DNA from: Heliocidaris tuberculata
Taxonomy: Eukaryota; Echinodermata; Echinoidea; Camarodonta; Echinometridae
DNA: 64,000 nt
NCBI GenBank assembly: GCA_025618425.1
Contig: CM046838.1
Coordinates: 20,420,838 to 20,484,837 of the forward strand
Direction: 5' to 3'
Shown: piece by piece, positions 34,335 through 46,000 of the stretch
Position numbering within the stretch: position 1 is the stretch's first letter
Layout of the letters: each line of letters begins with the position of its first letter
Made by a program: the position numbers and the translations under genes
The notes under the pieces: model-generated
What the model was told of the DNA's origin: nothing
The model's input: only the letters and a program-made list of their open reading frames with translations
The model's database searches: none

Positions 34335-34720
34335 CCTATATATATATATGTACCGTACCGGTATGCCTATTTTGTAGCAATTACAAACACTTGTGTCAGT
34401 CCCTCTGATTTCAGGTTATTCATTCAGGTATGCAATCTGGGCCAAGCAATTGTAATGTAAGTTGTTACTGCGCATATCCATTGTTTAAGCCTTTGCACAC
34501 TTTCACGCGTACACAATAGTGCGCGTATGCACTTTGATGAAAGCGCACTGACAAGAAAAGGTGGAATATGGCAAAATGTTGCCCTCTTTTTTAGTACATT
34601 GGTCTATGGGGAAAACTCCGGTTACCAATTTGGAGTAGCGTAACTCCAGTTACCGATTTGGAGTAGCGTGCAAAATATGGCTTTTTATTTTGCAGCTAAA
34701 ATGCCCGGTATACTGTGTAG

Positions 34721-34881
34721 GTAATAATAATATAACATGGACTGGGCTTGAGGGGGATACAGCATTTATTGCCTGAACTAGAATTGTATTGCCCGAGGCG
34801 AAGAGGAGGGCAATACGATTCTAGTGTGGGCAATTAATGTTGTATCCCCCGAAAGTAGCCAGTCCATATCATTATTATTAA
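34721..34881. repeat. Foldback hairpin element, copy 2
   Basis: Arms pair outward from a GAGGCGAAGAGGA loop: GTATTGCCC with GGGCAATAC, ACTAGAAT with ATTCTAGT, GGGGGATACA with TGTATCCCCC, ATGGACTGG with CCAGTCCAT, and TAATAATAATA with ATTATTATTA. The RNA of either strand would form a long imperfect hairpin. Confidence 0.85.
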
Positions 34882-35976
34882 CAGAATCAGACATCTAGAG
34901 CGAACTCGAAAATATGGTAAAAAATACAGTTTATTGCCCGCTATTTAACACGCAAAATCCCATTGACTTTCGAAATAAAGCAATAAACAATTTATTGGCC
35001 CGCAGTTTTGTTGGCTTGTCAAAGCTGGGCAATAAAATGTAAAAATTGCATTGCTCAAATTTCCGATATGGTTAATAATGTAAAATATATTCACTTTAGA
35101 ACCAATTTTAGGTTGCAGAAATAAATAAATGAGTGTTTGAAGAGCAGCTGACCAAATAGTTGACAACTTTAACAAAAAAATAGCCAATACAGGTTTAGAT
35201 ATTCAATGAGTGCACACACTATATGGAGTGAATACTGAAAACATTGTACATATATACTAATACTGCAGTTTTTAGACTTTGGGAAAAACACCAAGTACAG
35301 TACATCTTATTCCTTGTACAATTATAGTGCTGCTTCATTACAAATATCAAAACCTGTATTAACTTTAATAGTTAGAACTAAGTTGCAAAATTCATCACAG
35401 CAAATATAAAACTTAAGCTCACACACATTAATAAAAAACTTCTGGTGAAGTATTTCTGAGACATGCAAAAACTGAAATATATACCGGTAGAACTATTAAA
35501 AGGTAGAATATATGTGCATTCATAAAAAAAATTAAAAACAAACAGGATTACCCAGTCCACCAAAGGCTCTCAAGAAAGAAGGTCTGCAAGACTGAAAGTA
35601 AAAAGGTCGGTCCACAAATCTGTAGAGCTTCAAGTCTCTAAATCATCTAACTACCTTCAAACCCGTCTTTGCAGCCATCTCTCTGCAAAGGACACCAACC
35701 TACTGCAAGTGGCCATCTCTATGAGAAAAACTAGGTGTTGTAGAACCTTTCCAAAATATTGTCAATACTGGTCATGCTCACCTTGGGTGACCTAGACAGG
35801 TTCAAATGTAGTTCTGTGGTTTCACGAGACCAACAATTTACAAGACTGTATTGTCTAGTGAACCCTTGGAGTACCAGAAAGTTCACTAGACCAAATGTAA
35901 GGGTCTTGCAAACCCTGAGGCCAACAGACCAACTTTCCTCATCCCTAGTTTTAAACAAACCTACTCTCAGGATACA

Positions 35977-36252
35977 TTAATCCACTTTGTGATAGCCATT
36001 ACTGTTGGAGTCTGTCTTGCTGCCATGTCTGGAATCACCGTTAGACGCAACTTTGGAGTCTCCATTTTGGGAGACCTTGGTGGGTTTGGATGACGAACGT
36101 ACCTTGCTGAGGTAGGCTTGCATGTAGAAGTGCATGAAGAGGATGAAGAAGATGAAGCCATAACTGGCTATGATCCACACAAAGACCTTCGGGTAGGGGC
36201 ACTCGATGAAGAGAAGCTGGCTGCAATGTATCATCACTAATGTAAATTGGAT
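35977..36252 (-). CDS. Elongase last coding exon
   Basis: Acceptor CCTTGCAG (plus strand CTGCAAGG at 36253); 91 codons and TAA at 35979-35977. [15 protein letters not shown] and [20 protein letters not shown] are the last membrane segments of the family; the polar tail follows. Confidence 0.95.
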   Translation of the reverse strand: MQFTLVMIHCSQLLFIECPYPKVFVWIIASYGFIFFILFMHFYMQAYLSKVRSSSKPTKVSQNGDSKVASNGDSRHGSKTDSNSNGYHKVD

Positions 36253-39200
36253 CTGCAAGGGGGGGGGGAATTAATAGTTGTTAAATCAAATAGTATAGAA
36301 TTTTAATCAAAATCATTGAAATTGACTCATGTTTTAGTCTCTTTCAATGTTAATACCAAGTTAAACACATTTTATCAAAAATAATGATTTAGGGCATCTT
36401 GGGGTATCAGCAGTGAATGAAGTTAATCTAGCAGCAGCGTATTTCTTTCATATTTTGCTGCAAACCAAGGATAATTTTAATGCCATCCCATCTTAAAACT
36501 GAACCTTGACCAGATGCGAAGGATTTAAATTATTTTGTTTGAAAAAAAAACTACGACACTGGACCTAGCGGATCTGCAGGGGGGGAATTAATAGTTATTA
36601 AATCAAATAGTATAGAATTTTAATCAAAATCATTGAAATTGACTCATGTTTTAGTCTCTTTCAATGTTAATACCAGCATATTTTATCAAAAATAATGATT
36701 TAGGGCATCTTGGGGTATCAGCAGTGAATGAAGTTAATCTAGCAGCAGCGTATTTCTTTCATATTTTGCTGCAAACCAAGGATAATTTTAATGCCATCCC
36801 ATCTTAAAACATGAACCTTGACCAGATAGGAAGGATTTAAATTATTTTGTTTGGAAAAAAAAAAACTACGACCCTGGACCTAGCGTTCCTTTTTCAATTT
36901 TTTCCCCCTTACAAAGCATTTTATACATGTCTCTTTCATATGTTGTTGCCAACAGAGTCTATTGTCATTCTTGTCCCATCTAAAAACATGAACTGTAGCC
37001 AAAAGCGCTGGATTGAACAGCTTCTGTTTCTGCAAAAAACGATGATCACGGCCCTCGCAGCTTGTTTTAAAAAAAATCATATTTTCTGACTGAGTATTCA
37101 TAATTCATATCAGGTCATGAACTGGGAAAATTTCCACTCTTCTTCCATCTATAAACATGAATTCTGCAGTAATGGACTGGACTGAACAACTTTTGTTTTT
37201 GAAAAAAAAAAAACAATGATACCGACACTTGCTGTATTTTTTTAAAGATCACATTTTCAAATAAAGCATTCATAATTCATATTTTGTGGTGAAACAAGGT
37301 TATTTTTAAAACCCAGCCCATCTAAAAACATGAACTCTGGCCAAAATAGGCTATATTGAACAACTTTTACTTTTTCCAAAAAGTGATGACTCCAGCCTTT
37401 GCAGCTTTTTAACACACAAAAAAGTCATATTTTCTGATAAAGCATTTATATATTTCACATTCTGTCATGAAACGACCTCATCTAATTACATTTAACTCCG
37501 GCCAAATGGGCAAGATTGAACCAACTTGCTGTTGTTTTCTTTCAATAAACCTCCAGCATTTTTCAAAGATCATATTTTGTTTTGAGTTTGTGTAATTTGG
37601 ACATGAGATGGTTTAAGAATTTCTCCTGTATCTTACCAGCTGCATCTTGGTCATGTATTTCTTCCACCAAAGATACTTCTGCATCTGAGGACCGAATGCT
37701 GCAAGGCCATAGTAGGTGTACATCAAGAAATGGATGAAACTGTTCAAAAAAGCATGGAAGGTCCCGAAGCCCCCTGGAAAGTAATCAAATGGAAAGTCTT
37801 AGTGGCACTCTTGTTCACGACATCGGTACAGAATAGGCCATTTTCATAATACATTCAAATTTACACATGTTTACCTAGTGACAAACTATTACATTCATCT
37901 GTTAAATTGTGTGCATGTGTAATTGTTTTATGTTTTTTACAAATGTGTATCAATCAGATATGATTATTTACGTCTGCAGACCGATCTTTAACGTCACATC
38001 CAGGAGACATGACTCAGTTCCGAACCTCGGTCAGAATCAGCTTTGGTAAGACAGAGAGCCGAACGTGGACATTACCGCTAGACCAACTTACATCTCCCTA
38101 ATGTACAAGTTATTTTTATCAACAGCCTGAATGAGTTGAATTTAGTTGTTGCTATTTCCCTATTTCGGACAAACATTATGGCTTGTCCGACCTAATTGAA
38201 TGCAATGTATGCAATTTTGCTTTCTTTTGAAATGCAATTACTCATCACAGGGTAATGTAATAGTTTGTCACTACGCATATGACAAAGTTTTACATGTATC
38301 AGTATGCATTGAATTTGATACATTTTAAGACAATGGACTATTCACTATTAAACTCTCTCAACTTACAAACACTGAAAAACATCACCAGAAGAAGAGAGCA
38401 AAATAAATCAGTTAACAAGTACATTCAAATTTTATTCAAGCTTCCACTGATTGCAACCTTGATTTGAGCCTAGTTGAGCATTTTCCCAAATTGAAAAGTG
38501 TGCAATGGCTCTCTAATTTCATTTTGACATGCTGCATGATCACAATGCACCATGACATCAAAGAATGGACAATTTGATCTTTCTTACTAAACTCCAATCT
38601 CCATTTCCCCACTAGTTTGTGTTGTCAGTTCACATAGTTCACATAGTTCACATAGTGTACGATGGGGCTATAATTGATTTTAAAAAATTTGGGGTTTGTG
38701 CAATGTTATCACGAGACCATTTTGAGAGGGGGGGGGGTCCAAATTTGCTGACAATTTAGCCAAAAGTTTCCCAACAAGTGCAGCAAAAGAAAGAAAGATC
38801 TCAATTTTGCAATTCGCGGACAAGGCTCAGTAAATGAATTGCCAACAGAAAACATTAATGGCCGTGTTCCTATAGCGATGCCCTTATTTTCAAGCAATGA
38901 TGCATAAAAGACATTACCTCCAACAAATCGGACTCCAACCCACCAGGTGAAAGGCATAATGGCGTGATGAAATACATGGAGAAATGAGATCTGGGCCTTC
39001 TTCTTCCGAAGTATAAAGAAGAACTGAAAAGAAATCAGAAGAACAGCCAGGTTCCATTCATTCTACCAATGAAATGTAATTATGATACCATTCAAATAAT
39101 TCAAGCACATGATTCATAACAACAAGATTTGTTTAAATCTGCAAATACATCTGATATATTGAAAGCAATGATGCAATGGTTTACATATAGCAGTAAATTG

Positions 39201-41698
39201 TTAAAAAATAGGAAAAATAAAATGCATAAATACTGAAAAATTGGCTTGTAAAACTTCTGTTGAGTGTTAAAAGTACCTTTTCACTTTTTTTGAGACGATG
39301 ATAAAATACTTATGAAAAGTTTTAGAGCATCAATTTACCAATAAAAAAAACAACACACGATTAAAAAAGAAATTGTTACAAAACCAAATTGGGGGGGGGG
39401 GGTATCCTGACATCCCCCTCTGATGTATCAATTACAAAATGCAATCAGAACATAAGAAATAAATAAGAGGCAACTTCTTAAACATCAAACAAATTTTTTT
39501 CCCTTAAGTTTTTTAAGTTTTCCAATCACCATCAAGCATGCATGATTCAAGCACTTTTTTTTCTCACTAAAAACTATTCTAAAGTACCTTTAAGCAAACA
39601 AAGAAAAATAATAGTATACCATGTATTCAAGCTAAGCACATATGTAAATATGCAGGGCTCGACACTAGCGGAGGTCTGGAGGTCAAAGTCCCCCAAAATG
39701 ATTTTGGACCACCAAATTTGAAAAAAACAAAGAAATGGAGGTCCCATGGTGACCACCAAAAAATTTAAATTGCCGATCCCCTCCCAAATCAAGGAAAGAG
39801 CTCAACGCGATATTCAAATGCGTCACACATGTTCACGAAACGTTCGCGTGTTGAAGATAAACAGCGAGTGCTGGTGATGTGCATGTATAACATCATTGTT
39901 TAAATCGCTATTTAGATGTCTTGCATTTAATTTGAACATAAACTCTGCAATGTAAAAGTTGGTTAGACATTTCAAAAAACTGGCTTAAATTTCACTTTGA
40001 TTATAGCTCAAAGCTGAAACCTCATGCCACAATTTGATCTCTAGTAAAAGACATTTGTATTATTTTATTTAATTTGATTTTTTGTTAGATTCCTGTTTCA
40101 AAAAGTTGGTTTTGGTGTCAAAATATTGAATTTCTCTGAATATCCTTCCTTCTAAAACGCGTATAAGTCACGTGACTCACATTCGCGATCGCAATATATA
40201 GCAGATTTTATGATCGCGATCGCGATGGCAGATTTTTGCGATTGCGATCACGAACATTTGTCATGTGACTATACATGTACTTGAGAATGAAGAATAACTG
40301 AAGAATTTCAATAATTTGACATCAAATCTGAATTATTGCAACAGGAATTCAATAAAAAATCATATTAAATGAAAGAATATAAATGTCTTTTACTGGAGAA
40401 TGAATTAAGGCATAAGATTTTAGCACCGAGGTAGAATAAAAGTAAAATTCAAGTCAATTTTGGAATGTCTAACCAACTTTTAAGTAGCAGAATTTATGTA
40501 CATTAAGTGCTAGCATTCTGAGTTGCCTAGGTCAAGCTAAACCGAGAAGTCTGCTCAAAGTACCGAGCCGGACTGGCAAGACTTTGCCTTTTGGGCGAGG
40601 AGGTGTTAACTTTCTGTTACAGGCGTATGACAGGTGTACCAAAGCTTGCGCGCGCTGCGAAGTTTCTTCTCAATTTAGGCCTTGTATATTGTAAGGATTC
40701 CGCCCCCCTTTTTTTCCTCTCACCTTATATAATATATAAGGCTTTGTCTGCTACAGAAAAACAAAGTAATATATAATTAAGTCATACAAAGGCTTATTTT
40801 TTAACAACGCAATTGAGATGGCGTAAATATTCATATTTTGAATGACAGTGCTGTAAAAACCAAAAACAACAACAACAACAACAAGAGCAGATCAAGGTGA
40901 AAATTTAAGCTTCAATCATCATCACCTCCCTGATCTGATCATAGCAATCTGAGGTCCGGTTTCTCAGGCTTCACTTTTTTTGCGGTGCAAATTAGTGCAG
41001 TCGTTAATCAACTGGAAATATTTTCGCGAGCTGTGAAATTCGCATCCCAACATCAACTCGCAAAATACGCGAAAATTACGGCTTTTACATACAGTACGTG
41101 AAAGTGAAAGGTCAAGCGCATGTCATGAAATTGAAAACAATACCGCGAACTATTTTATCATTTAATGTGGACCTCCAAAATTGAGTGTGGTCCACCAAAA
41201 ATGAAAATAAGTCAAATTTGGTGGACCAACTGGACCACCAAAATTTTCAGTTAGTGTCGAGCCCTGAAATATGTATCACAGTATATGTAAACAAGCAATG
41301 AATGCCAGAAAATCTGACCTTTTGACCTTTGAATGTAAACCCAGTATTCAACCTAAACACTCAAGAAACTCCCCGGATGAAACTTTGACACAGGAAAAAT
41401 GGGAAATATGAAACAAGATATAATACATGTGCATGTAGGATGGACTTCTACATAAGACACTAGGACAACATTTTAACATTTTAGGCTTGTATTTATTTTA
41501 TGCATTTAAAAAAAAAATCGAGACAGATTATGACAAGCAGAGCCAGAAATACTGATTACCTAGCCTCCCAATGGCATGCTACTGTACACAATGACAATGA
41601 CCATAAGAAATCATTGTAGTTGAACTAATGAAAAGCACACATACCTACCATGCAACCTGCCCTCTTTTTATATTTCCCAAACCCTATGTTTCCCCGCA

Positions 41699-41734
<36 letters not shown>

Positions 41735-43008
41735 GGGGCACATTCTCTTTCATTTCAATAGCTAAACATGTTTTACCATTTTTTCTTCAAGAGAAAGAGA
41801 AAGAGAAAGAGAAAAGACACAAACATACTCACACATACACACCATATAGTAGGGTGCACCTTTTAATTGAAAATCTTTTCGTTATAGGTCAAATGTGACC
41901 CAGGTTTTATTCTCTCTTATTTCATTCTCCTACCCATTCAGGACAGGAATTATTTAAGGGCTAAATTGATCACATTTAGTTCTTCAAATTGTCAACAAAA
42001 GTACTTTTCTTTTAGTGCTACATGGTTCTAATAGGGTGTAATGTCGGTGAAAACAATATACATTTAACATTAGGAATTTGTCGAAAAGTACACGTAGAAA
42101 GAAAAAAAAAGTTCAGCCCAGTGAAGCTAGCAAAAATGTTAGGGCTCCCTTGGTGATAATGCACTCCGTGTGTGAACATAGTGACTATATCAATGATCAG
42201 GTTCACACGAAGGGAGCTAAACTTTAAGTTTCGCTTGTAGTTTGAACATTTTAAGTTATCTTGTAGTTATCTAGTAACTTCAGACCGTATGAACGGACTC
42301 ATATTTTCAAAACTTGTAGTTCCAGAACCACAAGCGAGCTTGTAGTTAACGCTGAAACCATGATTAGCGGGGGTCCTCCCTCGTAGTATACAGACCATTT
42401 GGACAGAATAAACTTTAAGTTTAGCAATCTCGTTGTTAATAATGACTTCCCTGCTCATGTTTAACAACAATCGCCCAACTTGTAGTCTCAGAACAATGAG
42501 CATCATTGTTTTCGGGCCTGTGTCCTTGTTAGTGAGCCGTTGTTTCATGAACGTAAAGTTTCAAAACTACAAGTCCCATACGAACATAGCTAATGCTTTT
42601 GGCAAACAGTATTCTCATCACTCAAGGTCAATGCAACAAGGTCAAGCATTCATTTGTGTGAAAGAAAGAATAGAAATCCTTAGTGAGATAACAACTTTTA
42701 TATAAAGATGGTATCTTTCAATCGGTATATTGAATGTTTGTGGAGTAGCTGCTCGAGTTCAAAATTTCAAATGTAGATTTCCCGATGGTTGACTGAAAGG
42801 AATGGTCTTCACATTTGCAACAGTACTACATATTAGTATATGTCGCTTATTTGTTATGGCTTGTAATTTGTCCATCGATTTGTATCAATGTCAATAAGAA
42901 TGATATAATGCTCCCTCTCTCCCTCCTCTCTCTTTAACTGCATCTCTCTGTGTCTCTCTCTATCTTTCTCTGTCTGTCTGGTTGTCTCTCTGTCTAATTT
43001 CTCTACTG

Positions 43009-43050
<42 letters not shown>

Positions 43051-46000
43051 GGTTGTCTCTGTCTAATTTCTCTATTGCTCTCTATCTCTCTCTCTCTCTC
43101 TCTCTCTGGTTGTCTCTGTCTAATTTCTCTATTGCTCTCTATCTCTCTCTCTATCTCTCTCTCTCTCTCTCTCTCTGGTTGTCTCTCTGTCTAATTTCTC
43201 TATTGCTCTCTATCTCTCTCTCTCTCTCTCTGGTTGTCTCTGTCTAATTTCTCTATCTCTCTCTGTCTCTCTCTCTGTCTCTCTACATGTACATATCTTG
43301 CATTTTGTCTTTTTAATCTCCATTTATTTCCCTTAATGTTTGTTGAATTTTCAACTAGCTTCATGGGTTTAAATGAATTAAATGAAATCTGAATTTTAAA
43401 GGACCCTTATAATGTGAGCAGCAGTTCTGCATGACAATGACACTGCAAGTTCCTGCAATGCTTACAAGTTAGTCAGTATGCTTAAGGACCATGTTCATAA
43501 GTATCTGGAAGTCCAAAGTCCTCTCTTGCTCTTGATATCATTTTCCAGTATTGACTTACCGTGTCCCACATCTCTATGAATTTGGAGAAGTAAAACCACC
43601 AACAGACGTTCAACATCTAAAGATAAAAAAGAGGAAGATTGAATATTTTGACTATCAGTTTCTTCACCCTTTCATGACAGGAAGTATGTAAGGGCTAAAT
43701 TGACCACATTTTGTTCTTCAAATTGGCAATAAAATATTTTTCTTTTAAAGCTTCATGGTTATAATAAAATATAATGTCTCTGAAATCAACATGCATGGTT
43801 ATAAACTTTATCAAAAAGTTTTTAAAAATTGCCAATTTTGACCCCAAAAAAACAATGATTTTGAACCTCTCAATGTATTGCCAATTTAAGTATTTTAAAG
43901 CTTATCCTCCTTCTTTAAATTCCTGGCATCAAATGCAGTATGGTCATGCAACAAAAATGGATACAGTGTGTGCAAAAAATTTTACTCGTTCTATTCATGC
44001 ATCTGGTATATCTTTTAGGGCTCTGAATCAAAAGTTATTGAGCCAAACCACAAAATGTGGTCAATTGTCTCAAAAGGGTTAACTTGGGAGGGGGGGGGGG
44101 GATGTCAAAATAGTTTCATCTGACTTTGAAAGTGCATTTTCATTTACAGCTTACTTAAAAAAAGAGCATCACAGTGTACGGTAATTCTTGTCAATAGATT
44201 CAATATTTACAATTACATAGAGAAAGAAAGAGAGAAAAGAGAGAAAAGAAAGAGAGTGAGGGGGGGGGGGGGTAGTTAATAGAGAGCTAAAGAAAGAAGA
44301 GGAGACAGGGAGAGGAGGTGTCCAGTCGTCCTGCCATTGGAAAAACAGACAGAGTGTCTGAGCAATGAATTTTAATCAAAAAGTCACGGTACAACATAAT
44401 TCTGCTTATGAATTTTCATCATTTTGGGAGAAAGTACAAACCACTGAAAATGATAAGCTAACTTTTTTTTTGTTTTTGTTTTTATCTGAAAACCATGGGG
44501 ATGGGGGTCTCCAGTGGTCAAGCCATTTGGGAAAATAGACAATGGAGTGTATGAGTAAATTTGATCAAAAATTTATAAGAGGAGCCCCCAGAAATTTTTT
44601 TAAAAAGCCCCTTTCCAAGATAATTCTGCCTATGGATTTTAGGAGAAAATACAAACTATTGAAGATGATAAGTTTTTTTTTTTTTTTTTTCTTTACTTTG
44701 AAAACCAAGAAAATCACAACTGGCAGATGTTATGAATTAACAGAAGCAAGCATCTACATGTAGTTTATACATATGTACATATCTACTTACTGTCATGGCC
44801 TTTGGACTGTTGCTATAATCCACAAGCTGGCAGCCATATGTGTAGCCGTTTAACCAGCCACCACGAGCAAACTGCATATTACAAATACAAATGAATAAAA
44901 TATCAAACTGTAAGGAAGGGTATGGCACAATGGTCTTGGAAGCTAGATAACTGGTTCTACACCAAGTACTGTCAAAGTACCCTTAAAGATAAAGTTGAGT
45001 TCTGGTCGTGCGATTACATCGTGAAAGAAACTGCCTCAAAACAATTGGGAGCGGTTTATCATGTCTACATAAGAATTGGTGTATACTGTGAGGTTTTGGA
45101 ATCATCAATATGATAAGAAATTGACCCACTCTTGTCGAAATGCACATGCACTGCACGCAGAAATGAGTACATGGGACTGCACACACAAGTGGCATGAATG
45201 TTCAGCCCAGGGACATTTCTACAATGATTTTCTTTCGCACTGACATAAAGAGGATGAGAAAGCTCACAAATAATTTTTCACCTTTCCCATAACTCAACCT
45301 TCTCTTTAAGTCACTGAAGAAGACATTAAATTTCCAACTCTTGGGTAGGATATTAAACCTGGAGGTACTATTGAAGATTAACAGGAATTATACCTTCAAA
45401 CAAAACTGGTCTGCTTGCCATGGCAGCAGAAAATCAAAGAAACAATTTGTAAGTTTGAGGCCTACATTTTCAAAACAATCAAAATATCAAATCAAATCTA
45501 ACCTAACTGCATCAAATCTTATCAAATCTAGTATAACTAAATCAAATCTAAGTAACTCAAATCACCCTAAACCATATCAAACATAATGTAATAAAACCGA
45601 ACATTATCTAATCCAATCAAATCACACCTAAACCTACCTCAATCACCATGTACAGAGACAGTAGCACCATAGCAAAGTTGTAGGCAATGAGGACCTCACG
45701 GAGTTGGAAGGGCTGTCGTTTCTCCATCAGCTTGGGTCCTACCCATACAATGAAGAGATAGGCCAGGACCAGGAAGGTTCCAGGCCAGGCGCTGTCAACA
45801 AGTAACCAGCCATCTGACCGTGAATCTGATTAGATTTCAATACATCAAAGTACATAATCAATGGAAAATATTCATAAAATCATACTAACTTTAGTACAGG
45901 TTTAGAATTAGTCCACTGATATTAATACATTATGGAGCACCATGGTTGGAAAAAATGAAGATTTCTAAAAAAAAAAGTGTAAAAATCAGATTTATTTGAT

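Larger units (their letters stand above)
32128..35976 (-). other. Elongase 3' flank, possible long 3' UTR
   Basis: The elongase stop is at 35977, so its 3' UTR runs into this AT-rich stretch. Several TTTATT words (minus-strand AATAAA), for example at 34930-34935 and 34991-34996, could be poly(A) signals, but none has decisive context. Repeats at 33065-33281, 34170-34334 and 34721-34881 lie within it. Confidence 0.45.
39024..43559 (-). other. Elongase intron between coding exons 4 and 5
   Basis: This 4.5 kb intron contains a G10 tract (about 39390), the hAT-like element 39653-41266, a 30-base G run (41701-41730), a partial family B MITE (41931-42091) and a CT minisatellite (42907-43285). About 42100-42900 has repeated ACTTGTAG/AAACTTTAAGTTT words but no resolved element. 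Confidence 0.7.

Noticed and set aside
42174..42589. Element bounded by GAACATAG direct repeats
   Set aside because: An 8-bp direct repeat alone, without inverted ends, is too weak to call an insertion.
42982..43247. Leu/Ser-rich repeated peptide frames that look like membrane segments
   Set aside because: Direct translation of the CT minisatellite.
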